NCBI RefSeq assembly: GCF_014596525.1
Contig: NZ_MSJP01000111.1
Location: 62,001 to 126,000 of the forward strand
Direction: 5' to 3'
From: Streptomyces sp. CBMA291
GTDB taxonomy: Bacteria > Actinomycetota > Actinomycetes > Streptomycetales > Streptomycetaceae
Length of the DNA: 64,000 nt
The notes below the pieces were generated by a model. It did not search any database, had not been told where the DNA came from, and saw only the letters and a list, made by a program, of their open reading frames with translations. Numbering within the stretch: the first letter of the stretch is position 1; each line of letters opens with the position of its first letter. A program made the position numbers and the translations under genes. Positions 7,822 to 16,379 of the stretch are shown in pieces.

Positions 7822-8484
7822 ATGTCTGACCCCACGCTGCACTCCATGACGCAGAACCCCGACGACTTCGCGGTCCAGATCGCCGACTCCATCGAGAGTT
7901 TCATCGTGGCGACCACCGAGGTCGCCAAGGGCGACGAGCCGGACAGCGCCGTCCCCTTCCTGCTCCTGGAGATCTCGCAGCTGCTCCTCGCCGGCGGACG
8001 GCTCGGCGCGCACGAGGACATCGTCCCCGACGAGCGCTACGAGACGGACACCGGTCCGGAGCCGGACGCCGACGACCTGCGCGAGCGGTTCGCGGTCCTG
8101 CTCGACCCGGTCGACGTCTTCTCGGAGGTCTTCGACCCGTACGAGCCCCGCAAGGCGCCCGTACCGGCCCGTATCTCCGACAACCTCGCCGACATCGTCA
8201 CCGACCTGCGGCACGGGCTCGCCCACTACCGCGCCGGGCGCACCAGCGAGGCCCTCTGGTGGTGGCAGTTCTCCTACTTCTCCAACTGGGGACCCACCGC
8301 GTCCGCGACTCTCCGCGCCCTCCAGTCCCTCGTCGCCCACGTACGCCTCGACCAGCCCCTCGCGGCCCTGGACGGGCTCGACACCGACGAGGACCTGACC
8401 GAGGACGACCTCGCGGAGGAGGCGGGACGGGTGATGGCGGAGGAGATCGGCGCCCCGCTCGGCCTGGGCACGCTCAAGAGCTGA
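7822..8484 (+). CDS. DUF5063 domain protein
   Basis: A 220-aa cytosolic acidic protein of the DUF5063 family, function unknown. Visible: helical N-terminus (QIADSIESFIVATTEVAKGD), LLLEISQLLLAGGRL, an acidic loop (ETDTGPEPDADDLRERF), the aromatic motif TSEALWWWQFSYFSNWG typical of the family, and an acidic C-terminal tail. ATG 7822 has GGGAGG 7 bp upstream. An ATG at 7783 overlapping the recR stop is possible but has no ribosome-binding site. Placement between recR and ask in one direction suggests co-transcription with ybaB-recR. Confidence 0.88.
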   Translation: MSDPTLHSMTQNPDDFAVQIADSIESFIVATTEVAKGDEPDSAVPFLLLEISQLLLAGGRLGAHEDIVPDERYETDTGPEPDADDLRERFAVLLDPVDVFSEVFDPYEPRKAPVPARISDNLADIVTDLRHGLAHYRAGRTSEALWWWQFSYFSNWGPTASATLRALQSLVAHVRLDQPLAALDGLDTDEDLTEDDLAEEAGRVMAEEIGAPLGLGTLKS

Positions 8485-8507
8485 TTTCCCGGCCTGCGCC
8501 TGTTTCC

Positions 8508-8640
8508 GGGCCGTACCCGTTTCGGGTCCGAGCCGGTTGCTGGGCCGTGCCTGTTTCGGGTCCGCGCGGGTTCCCGGGCCGTACCTGTTTCCGGTCCGCG
8601 CGGGTTCCGTGCCTGTTTCCGGTCCGCGTGGGTTCCCGGT
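8508..8640. repeat. Imperfect tandem array, 34-bp period
   Basis: Units beginning GGGCCGT(A/G)CC start at 8508, 8542 and 8576 (exactly 34 bp apart). A shortened fourth unit starts near 8609, followed by decayed copies (GGTGCCCGCTCGT twice) to about 8670. Each unit contains CTGTTTC(C/G)GGTCCG(C/A)G. The array is non-coding and starts 24 bp after the DUF5063 stop. Confidence 0.8.
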
Positions 8641-8797
8641 GCCCGCTCGTTTCCGGTGCCCGCTCGTCTGATCGGCATTTGCTCATTCCGTGAGCGTGAG
8701 ATCTCAGCATGCGATATCACGCTGGCGTTTTTCGGTCCCTCGTTAGACTGAGCCGATCGCAGCGCCGGCTGCGGCACACACTGATCGAGGAGCGCAC

Positions 8798-10069
<1,272 letters not shown>

Positions 10070-10111
10070 CGCACCACCACACGGACACCCCGGGGGCGGG
10101 ACACGCCCCTT

Positions 10112-10160
10112 CGTCTCCCCGCGCACGACGGCCGCACAGCCGGTCGGGCGCGGGGAGACG
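10112..10160. terminator. Hairpin terminator after ask
   Basis: CGTCTCCCCGCGC (10112-10124) pairs perfectly with GCGCGGGGAGACG (10148-10160) around a 23-nt GC-rich loop, 42 bp after the ask stop. There is no U-tract, as is usual in Streptomyces. Confidence 0.7.
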
Positions 10161-10574
10161 TGCGTCGGGCGCGGGGCGGAGACGTGCGTACGGCCTCGTA
10201 TGCCCCGTACGTCGGCGTATGCCCTGTACGCGGTCGAGGAAGCCGTCCTGAGCGGCCCTCAGATCGCGGAATCAGGGGCCGAAACTATGAGGGATCTGTG
10301 AACGTCCTGTGAGCAATTAGGCGTCAGATCTCTCTTGAACTGCGGCGATGCCGTGTCCGACGATGCTCTTTCCCCCTCCCGCAACCAGCGGCGAACGGGG
10401 GACGTCTCTGCGTGCACCCATGGCGGTGGCGCGAAGCACACCGCGAGGGCGGGGCACCGGGGGAGATCGGTAACTTATGGGGACGAACGACTCGCCGCCG
10501 AAGACGGACGACGCGCCGTCGAAAAGAGCGCAGGTCCCGTACAACCCTGCCGGGGGGCAGCGTGTCCAACATGC
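10161..10574. other. Long leader region before the sigma-factor gene
   Basis: About 400 bp without a firm gene. It contains degenerate copies of the preceding GC-rich hairpin (10161-10185), AT-richer sequence around 10270-10340 likely to hold promoters, and a possible short ORF from ATG 10477 (first ~32 codons with coding-like third positions). That ORF runs in another frame into the sigma-factor N-terminus and is not accepted as a gene. The sigma-factor frame itself is open from 10335, so an earlier start cannot be excluded. Confidence 0.4.
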
Positions 10575-11351
10575 GTGGCTGAGGTACTCGACATCGCGCC
10601 CATCGCCCCGCCGCGCGGCGACGGCCTGGCACTGCTCTCCCTGCGGAGCGCCGCCGCCGTCCCCGCCCGCGGCACGGCTGTCGTCCCCGCACGCGGTTCC
10701 GCGGGCATCCCGGTGCGCGCCCGCGCGGTCGGCGTCCTTCCGCGCCGCCGTGCGCGCGGCGGCATGCCGGTGATCGCCCCCGTGCCCACCGAACCGCGCC
10801 CGGACACCATGGACGGCATCCCCTCGCCCCGTACCAGCGCCGAGGGCTCCACGGTCGCCGGGACCACGGTCGACCACCTCACCGAGACCTACCGCGCCCA
10901 CTACCGCTCGCTGCTCGGCCTCGCCGCGCTGCTCCTCGACGACACCGCCTCCTGCGAGGACGTCGTCCAGGAGGCGTTCATCCGCGTGCACTCGGCCCGC
11001 AAGCGGGTCCGCGAGCCGGAGAAGACCCTCGCCTATCTGCGGCAGACCGTGGTGAACCTCTCCCGGTCCGCCCTGCGCCGCCGCATACTCGGCCTCAAGC
11101 TGCTCTCCAAGCCGATGCCCGACATGGCGAGCGCCGAGGAAGGCGCCTACGACCAGCTGGAACGCGAAGACCTCATCAAGGCGATGAAGGGTCTCCAGCG
11201 GCGCCAGCGCGAAGTCCTCGCCCTGCGCTACTTCTCCGACATGACGGAGGCCCAGGTCGCCGAGGCGCTCGGAATATCCCTGGGCTCGGTGAAGGCGTAC
11301 GGTTCCCGGGGCATCGCCGCGCTACGCGTCGCGATGGGAGCGACGTCGTGA
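10575..11351 (+). CDS. ECF-type (SigE-family) RNA polymerase sigma factor
   Basis: About 258 aa from the GTG at 10575. Region 2 runs TYRAHYRSLLGLAALLLDD ... SCEDVVQEAFIRVH and ends ETLAYLRQTVVNLSRSALRR-like. Region 4 contains GLQRRQREVLALRYFSDMTE and AQVAEALGISLGSVKAY. The first ~95 residues are Ala/Pro/Arg-rich and probably disordered, unusual for an ECF factor, so the real start may be further in (ATG 10764 or ATG 10809). The stop overlaps the start of the next gene (GTGA at 11348-11351), the classic arrangement for an ECF factor and a membrane-bound partner. Confidence 0.85.
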   Translation: MAEVLDIAPIAPPRGDGLALLSLRSAAAVPARGTAVVPARGSAGIPVRARAVGVLPRRRARGGMPVIAPVPTEPRPDTMDGIPSPRTSAEGSTVAGTTVDHLTETYRAHYRSLLGLAALLLDDTASCEDVVQEAFIRVHSARKRVREPEKTLAYLRQTVVNLSRSALRRRILGLKLLSKPMPDMASAEEGAYDQLEREDLIKAMKGLQRRQREVLALRYFSDMTEAQVAEALGISLGSVKAYGSRGIAALRVAMGATS

Positions 11352-12571
11352 GCGGGACCCCCGAGCGGGACGGCGTGCCCGCCGACGCCAGTGAAGAACG
11401 TGACGATCCGAGTGGACAGCGCATGGTGAACATCGAGCCCGGCCCAGGCGAGGGCCCCGGCGACGACGAACTCGCGCTCCGGAGGCTGTTCCAGGACGCC
11501 GTGGCCGGTATCGAACCGTCCCAGGGCTCCCTCGAACACCTGCGCCGCGCCGTGCCCGCACGCCGCACCCGCAAGCGGCAAGCCCTCGTGGGCGCCGCCG
11601 CTGCCGCCGTCCTCCTCGGCACCGCCGTCCCCGCCTTCGTGCACGTCGCCTCCTCCGGGGGCGTCACCGCCGCCGCCGACCCGGTGAACGCGGGCCACGG
11701 CCAGGAGGCCCAGGGCGGCACCGGCACCGAGACCGGCATCGTCGGCGGCGGAAGCACCCCGCCTCCCCGGAACGGCACCCCCCAGCAGGGCACGGCCGAG
11801 GGCGCGGCGGGCGACCCGCAGCGACCCGGCGGCACCGGCGCCTCCGCCGACCCCCGGCCGTCCCACGGCACGGGCCAGGGCGCGACGCCTCCCTGCGGCT
11901 CCGGCCAGCTCGGCGTCAGAGCGGCGGTGAGCGGCGGGATCGACGGCCAGGGCAGGGTGTACGGCACCTTCCGCATCGCCAATGTCTCCGGCAGCCCCTG
12001 TGTCGTCTCCGGCAGCGGCTCCGTCGGCTTCGAGGCCCGAGGCGCGGCCGACCCGGGCCGGATCTCCGTGGTCCGGCACACCCCGGGCGACGGCAGCGGA
12101 CTGCCCGACGGGGGCGCCGCCTCGCTGGTCCTGAAGCCGAACGGCAGCTACGAGGTGAAGTTCGTCTGGGTGCCCGAGGCGACCTGCCCCACGGGCGGCG
12201 GCTCCAGCCCGAGCCCCACCCCGGTCGAGCCGACCGAGGAAGCGACCACCCCGCCGCCGACCGACCCGCCCACCACCGCCAACCCCGACCCCACCACCGG
12301 CGGTGGCAGCGGCGGCGGTACCGGGGGCTCCGGCGGCTCCGGCACCTCAGGAAACGGCGGCGGTACGGGCCCGGGAACCGGCGCGGGCTCCGCGGCGGGC
12401 ACCGGCGCGGAGGCGGCGGGCACGGCCCCGCAACTGTTCCTCTCCGACGGCCCCGCCGAAGGCAGCGTCCTGATCACCCACACCCCGGCGGCGGGCGGCC
12501 CCACCGCCACCACCACCATCCCCGACGCCTGCGCGGGCACGATCTACCGCACGGGGGTCCTGGGAGGGTAG
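11348..12571 (+). CDS. Single-pass membrane protein coupled to the sigma factor (possible anti-sigma or sensor)
   Basis: 407 aa. The N-terminal ~70 residues are cytoplasmic and acidic (ELALRRLFQDAVAGIEPSQGSLEHLRRAVPARR). One TM helix follows (about 79-100, ALVGAAAAAVLLGTAVPAFV). The extracellular part has a Gly/Pro-rich linker, a domain with paired Cys (about 185-285, PCGSGQLGVRAAVSG to EATCPTGG) resembling DUF4232-type folds, then a long Pro/Thr then Gly-rich spacer and a final short segment. Coupling to the sigma gene and topology suggest a regulator of that factor, but no ZAS zinc motif (HxxxCxxC) is visible. Anti-sigma activity is therefore inferred from position only. Confidence 0.8.
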   Translation: MSGTPERDGVPADASEERDDPSGQRMVNIEPGPGEGPGDDELALRRLFQDAVAGIEPSQGSLEHLRRAVPARRTRKRQALVGAAAAAVLLGTAVPAFVHVASSGGVTAAADPVNAGHGQEAQGGTGTETGIVGGGSTPPPRNGTPQQGTAEGAAGDPQRPGGTGASADPRPSHGTGQGATPPCGSGQLGVRAAVSGGIDGQGRVYGTFRIANVSGSPCVVSGSGSVGFEARGAADPGRISVVRHTPGDGSGLPDGGAASLVLKPNGSYEVKFVWVPEATCPTGGGSSPSPTPVEPTEEATTPPPTDPPTTANPDPTTGGGSGGGTGGSGGSGTSGNGGGTGPGTGAGSAAGTGAEAAGTAPQLFLSDGPAEGSVLITHTPAAGGPTATTTIPDACAGTIYRTGVLGG

Positions 12572-12650
12572 GAGCCGCCGGGCCTGGGGCCTTTACGGGC
12601 CCCGGGGCGTGCGCGCCTCCGCCCTACGGGCCCCGGCCTACGATCCTCGG

Positions 12651-12714
12651 GTGCTCGGGTGCTCGGGTGCTCGGGTGCTCGGGTGCTCGGGTGCTCGGGT
12701 GCTCGGGTGCTCGG
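12651..12714. repeat. Perfect microsatellite, 8 copies of GTGCTCGG
   Basis: Eight uninterrupted copies of the 8-mer GTGCTCGG run from 12651 to 12714, preceded by a degenerate half copy (ATCCTCGG). It lies between the convergent 3' ends of the sigma-partner gene and the SURF1 gene. Such perfect repeats are prone to copy-number change; the flanks also repeat CTACGGGCCCCGG (12601-12645). Confidence 0.95.
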
Positions 12715-12745
12715 GACCTGCGGGACTCGCCGCCGGGCCCGGGGC

Positions 12746-13486
12746 CTACAGGCCGAGGGCCGCGTCGCGGGACGCCTCCGCCTCGCGGCGGACCAGGCGG
12801 AACCACATGAAGAGGACGAAGCCCGCGAAGACGAACCACTCGGCGGTGTAGCCGAGGTTCTGGAAGGCCTTCGCGTCCAGACCCGTGCCCGCCGCCGCTG
12901 CCGCCGGCACCGGGGTGAGCCCGGCGGGCGAGTCGACGAGGGTGATCCACGCGTCGTAGACGTCGTCCGTGACCACGTTCACCAGAGCCGCCGCACTGAT
13001 CATGCCCAGCTGTCCGTCGGGCAGCCCACCGGCCGCGCGGACGCCCTTCGTGCCCGGGTTCTCCGAAGCCTGGAGCGCGCCCACCACCGTGACCTCCCCG
13101 GTCGGCGGCGCGGGCGCCCGCTCGCCTTCGGGGAGCCAGCCCCGGACGACCGGCAGCGACCGGCCGCCGTCCGTCCGCAGCATCGTCAGGACGTACGAGC
13201 CCGTCCGGCCGTCAAGCTCCCGGTCGGGCACGAGGAACTGCTCGCCGAACCGGCCGCGCGCCTCCGCCGACCGGCCCGAGGTCTCCTTGTCCACCGGCAG
13301 CAGCTCGTCCAGCGGCGCGGCGGCCGCCGCGCTCGGCGCGGGCCGCTGCTCCGCCTCCCGGTGGGAGTCGACGCGATCCTCGAACTTCCCCATCTGCCAG
13401 GTCCCCATGAACACGCAGAACGGGATCGCCAGCAGGACGAAGACGTTGATCCCCCACCAGCGGGGCGTTCTCAGGAACCGGTACAC
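12746..13486 (-). CDS. SURF1-family cytochrome oxidase assembly protein
   Basis: 246 aa with two TM helices, one at each end (residues ~10-28, WWGINVFVLLAIPFCVFMGTW; and ~212-230, AEWFVFAGFVLFMWFRLVRR), enclosing an extracytoplasmic domain. The WQ dyad after TM1 (GTWQMGKF) and the motif VVRGWLPEG are SURF1 hallmarks. SURF1 assists heme-a insertion into cytochrome c oxidase. The GTG start at 13484-13486 matches the family N-terminus (M/V-YRFLRTPRWW). The longer upstream open frame is a shadow of the peptidase gene, whose stop lies 24 bp away. Confidence 0.9.
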   Translation of the reverse strand: MYRFLRTPRWWGINVFVLLAIPFCVFMGTWQMGKFEDRVDSHREAEQRPAPSAAAAAPLDELLPVDKETSGRSAEARGRFGEQFLVPDRELDGRTGSYVLTMLRTDGGRSLPVVRGWLPEGERAPAPPTGEVTVVGALQASENPGTKGVRAAGGLPDGQLGMISAAALVNVVTDDVYDAWITLVDSPAGLTPVPAAAAAGTGLDAKAFQNLGYTAEWFVFAGFVLFMWFRLVRREAEASRDAALGL

Positions 13487-13509
13487 ACCCCCACGGTACG
13501 CAAGCTGCC

Positions 13510-15333
13510 TCAGCTCCCCGTCCCCCGGGTCCCCAGGTGCTTCGCGACGAACGCGAGGTCGAGCGCCACCTGCTTGATCCGCTCCTCCACCACGAGCGAG
13601 CCGTGCCCCGCGTCGTACCGGTACACCTCGTGCACCGCGCCCCGGGCCGCCAGCCGCTCCACGTAGTTCTCGATCTGCCGGATCGGGCAGCGCGGATCGT
13701 TGACCCCGGCCGAGATGTGCACCGGGGCGGTCACCGCGTCCACGTACGTCAGCGGCGACGAGGCCGCCCACCGCTCGGGCACCTCCTCGGGGGACCCGCC
13801 GAGCAGCGTCCGGTCCAAGGCCTTCAGGGCCTCCATCTCGTCCTCGTACGCCGTGACGTAGTCCGCGACCGGCACCGCCGCGAGCCCCACCGCCCAGGCG
13901 TCCGGCCGGGTGCCGATGCCGAGGAGCGTCAGATAGCCGCCCCAGGAGCCGCCGGCGAGCACGAGCCGCGCCGGATCGGCGAGACCGCTCTCCACCGCCC
14001 AGCCGCGCACCGCCTCGATGTCCTCCAGCTCGATCAGGCCGACCCGGTGCTTCAGCGCGTCCGTCCACTCCCGGCCGTACCCCGTCGAGCCCCGGTAGTT
14101 GACCCGCACCACCGCGTACCCGTGGTCCACCCAGGCGGCCGGACCCGAGGCGAAGGCGTCGCTGTCGTGCCAGGTCGGACCGCCGTGCACCTCGAAGACC
14201 GTGGGGAAGGGGCCCTCGCCCGCCGGGCGCTGCACGAGCGCGTGCACCCTGCCTCCCGGGCCCTCCACCCACACGTCCTCCACCGGCACCGACGGCGGAG
14301 CCTTCGGGCCCGGCGGGTCCAGGACGACCCCGCCGGACGTGGAGCGCACCACCGGCGGCTCGGCGGCCGAGGACCACAGGTACTCCACGCTGCCGTCCGG
14401 CCGGGCCGTCGCACTCGTCACCGAACCCACCGGGGTCTCCACCTTGACCAGGGCGCCGGTGCCGATCTCGTACCGCCACAGCTCGCTGCGGGCCTCGTAG
14501 CCGTGCACGATCAGCAGCCCCGTGCCGTCCGGATACCACTCGGCCGACACGTCACCCGGCAGATCGAGCGCGAGATCGGTCTCGGCGCCCGTCGCCACGT
14601 CCCAGAGCACCGGCTCCCAGCGCCCGCGCCGCTGGTGGCCCACGAGCAGCCGGGTGTCGCCCGCCACCGGGGCGAAGCCGAGCACCGAGAGCCCCAGCTC
14701 CTCCGTACCGCCCTTGGTGTCGTCCAGCTCCGCGACCACGCTCGCGTCCGAGGCGCGCAGCACTCTCAGCGAGGAGTGCATGGCGTCCTCGTGCTCGGTG
14801 TGCTCGATCGCGATCAGCGAACCGTCGTGCGAGAGACCGCCGACCCCGGCCGACTCCCGGTGCCGGTAGATCTCCACCGGGGCGTCCGCCCCCGGCCGCA
14901 GCAGATGCACCGTGGAGCCGTCCTCGTCCGTGGAGCGGCCCACCACGAGCGTCCCCTCCCGCCCGATGGCCAGGCCCGCAGGGTAGGACGCGTCGAGACC
15001 GGGCACGGCGGGCTCGTCCGGGCCACCGGCGAACGGCTGGCGCATCCACACCCCGAACTCGTCCCCGTCGGTGTCCGCGAACCACCAGATCCAGGCGCCG
15101 TCCGGCGACAGCATGCCGTCCGTCGTCCCGTTCGGCCGGTCCGTGACCTGCCGCTGCTCATCCGTCGCCCGGTCCCAGGCGTACAGCTCGTACGTCCCCG
15201 TGGCGTTGGACACGAAGAGCGAACGGTCCGGTGCCTCCTCGGCCCACTCGGGCAGGGAGACTCGGGGCGCCCGGAAGCGCCGCTCCCACAGCGGAGTCTG
15301 GTCGGTGGATCCGGAGTTCGTGCGCTCAGTCAT
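13510..15333 (-). CDS. S9-family prolyl oligopeptidase-like peptidase
   Basis: A 607-aa serine peptidase. The N-terminal ~350 residues form a WD-like beta-propeller (repeats such as YELYAWDRATDEQRQVTDRP and SPDGAWIWWFADTDGDEFG). The C-terminal alpha/beta-hydrolase domain (about 370-600) contains the nucleophile motif LAGGSWGGYLTL (Ser about residue 474), an Asp in NDPRCP, and His in DAGHGSL. This layout is that of acylaminoacyl peptidase/dipeptidyl peptidase relatives that cleave short peptides. No signal peptide, so cytosolic. It starts 71 bp from the divergent methyltransferase, and the gap holds a DnaA-box match. Confidence 0.93.
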   Translation of the reverse strand: MTERTNSGSTDQTPLWERRFRAPRVSLPEWAEEAPDRSLFVSNATGTYELYAWDRATDEQRQVTDRPNGTTDGMLSPDGAWIWWFADTDGDEFGVWMRQPFAGGPDEPAVPGLDASYPAGLAIGREGTLVVGRSTDEDGSTVHLLRPGADAPVEIYRHRESAGVGGLSHDGSLIAIEHTEHEDAMHSSLRVLRASDASVVAELDDTKGGTEELGLSVLGFAPVAGDTRLLVGHQRRGRWEPVLWDVATGAETDLALDLPGDVSAEWYPDGTGLLIVHGYEARSELWRYEIGTGALVKVETPVGSVTSATARPDGSVEYLWSSAAEPPVVRSTSGGVVLDPPGPKAPPSVPVEDVWVEGPGGRVHALVQRPAGEGPFPTVFEVHGGPTWHDSDAFASGPAAWVDHGYAVVRVNYRGSTGYGREWTDALKHRVGLIELEDIEAVRGWAVESGLADPARLVLAGGSWGGYLTLLGIGTRPDAWAVGLAAVPVADYVTAYEDEMEALKALDRTLLGGSPEEVPERWAASSPLTYVDAVTAPVHISAGVNDPRCPIRQIENYVERLAARGAVHEVYRYDAGHGSLVVEERIKQVALDLAFVAKHLGTRGTGS

Positions 15334-15384
15334 GACCCCATGATGCTCCGCGCGGCGGACAATCGGGTCGCGTCCCCCTCAACC

Positions 15385-15393
15385 TGTGGATAA
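15385..15393 (-). promoter_or_regulatory. Perfect DnaA-box-like 9-mer
   Basis: TGTGGATAA is the complement of TTATCCACA, the general bacterial DnaA box (Streptomyces oriC boxes favour TTGTCCACA). It lies 11 bp before the ATG of the methyltransferase gene in the divergent peptidase/methyltransferase gap. Binding is inferred from the match. Confidence 0.45.
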
Positions 15394-15403
15394 CCTCGCC
15401 GAC

Positions 15404-16234
15404 ATGTACTCTCCGACGCCCGAGGACTGGCACGAGGCCAACCGAGCCCGCTGGGACGAGCGCGTCCCCCTCCACGCCGCCAGCGAGTACTACGACCTGG
15501 ACTCCTTCCGCGCGGGCAAGGACGCCCTGCGGGACTTCGAGCGCGCGGAGGTCGGCGACGTCACGGGCCGCACCCTGCTGCACCTCCAGTGCCACATCGG
15601 CCTCGACACCCTGTCCTGGGCGCGCCGCGGCGCCTCGCAGGTCGTCGGGCTCGACTTCTCCGAGCCCGCCGTGGAGACCGCCCGCTCGCTCGCCGCAGAT
15701 CTGGGGTACGGGCAGGACCGGGCCGCGTTCGTCGCCGCCGATGTGTACGACGCCGCCCAGGCGGTCCCGGACGACGCGTACGACATCGTCTACACCGGCA
15801 TAGGGGCGCTGTGCTGGCTGCCCGACATCGAGCGCTGGGCGGAGACCGCCGCCTCGCTCGTCGCGCCGGGCGGCTTCCTCTACGTGGCCGAGTTCCATCC
15901 GATCGCCGACTCGCTCGACGACGAGACGGGCAGCCGGGTCGTGCACGACTACTTCGTCCGCGAGCCGTGGGTGGACACCTCGCCCGGCACCTACGCCGAT
16001 CTGGACGCGGTCACCGTCCACAACCGCAGCGTGGAGTGGGTGCACCCGATCGGCGAGGTCGTCACCGCGATCGCCGGGGCGGGGCTGCGGATCGACTTCC
16101 TGCACGAGCACGACGTCTCGCTGATCCCCCGCTACGGGGCGCTCCAGCGCCACGAGGACGACTACTACCGCTTCCCGGTGGACCGGCCCCGTATCCCGCT
16201 GATGTACTCGCTGAAGGCGTCCCGGCCGGTCTGA
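15404..16234 (+). CDS. Class I SAM-dependent methyltransferase
   Basis: A 276-aa methyltransferase. Motif I is GRTLLHLQCHIGLDTLSWAR (about residues 52-71); the Asp of VVGLDFSEPAVETARSLA binds SAM ribose; VAADVYDAAQAVPDDAYDIV gives motifs II/III; and SLVAPGGFLYVAEFHP is the post-strand motif. Substrate unknown. ATG 15404 is chosen; a GTG at 15386 would add six residues (DNLADM) but would place the DnaA-box-like sequence in the coding region. Neither has a clear Shine-Dalgarno sequence. Confidence 0.88.
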   Translation: MYSPTPEDWHEANRARWDERVPLHAASEYYDLDSFRAGKDALRDFERAEVGDVTGRTLLHLQCHIGLDTLSWARRGASQVVGLDFSEPAVETARSLAADLGYGQDRAAFVAADVYDAAQAVPDDAYDIVYTGIGALCWLPDIERWAETAASLVAPGGFLYVAEFHPIADSLDDETGSRVVHDYFVREPWVDTSPGTYADLDAVTVHNRSVEWVHPIGEVVTAIAGAGLRIDFLHEHDVSLIPRYGALQRHEDDYYRFPVDRPRIPLMYSLKASRPV

Positions 16235-16379
16235 ACGGCGGCGCGCGGCGCGGTCCGGCGGATCCGCCCCTCGCCTCCGTCGCCGCCCTCGCCTCCGTCC
16301 CCGTCCCGGAGCGTCACCTTGCCCGGCTCGGAGGGACACCCCAGGATGTGCCTTGGGTGATGCAGGGGAGGGCCGGTAC

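Noticed and set aside
8508..8670. CRISPR-like spaced repeats
   Set aside because: Units are contiguous and imperfect, with no unique spacers and no cas genes. The same applies to the arrays at 28762, 35568 and 54911.
8671..8797. Lysine riboswitch or attenuator before ask
   Set aside because: The 127-bp leader shows a 7-bp inverted repeat (AGCGTGA/TCACGCT, 8693-8723) but no riboswitch core or leader peptide.
12746..14539. SURF1 frame extended to 597 aa
   Set aside because: The part beyond 13486 is antisense-like and lies over the S9 peptidase on the same strand in another frame. The family start fits GTG 13484-13486.
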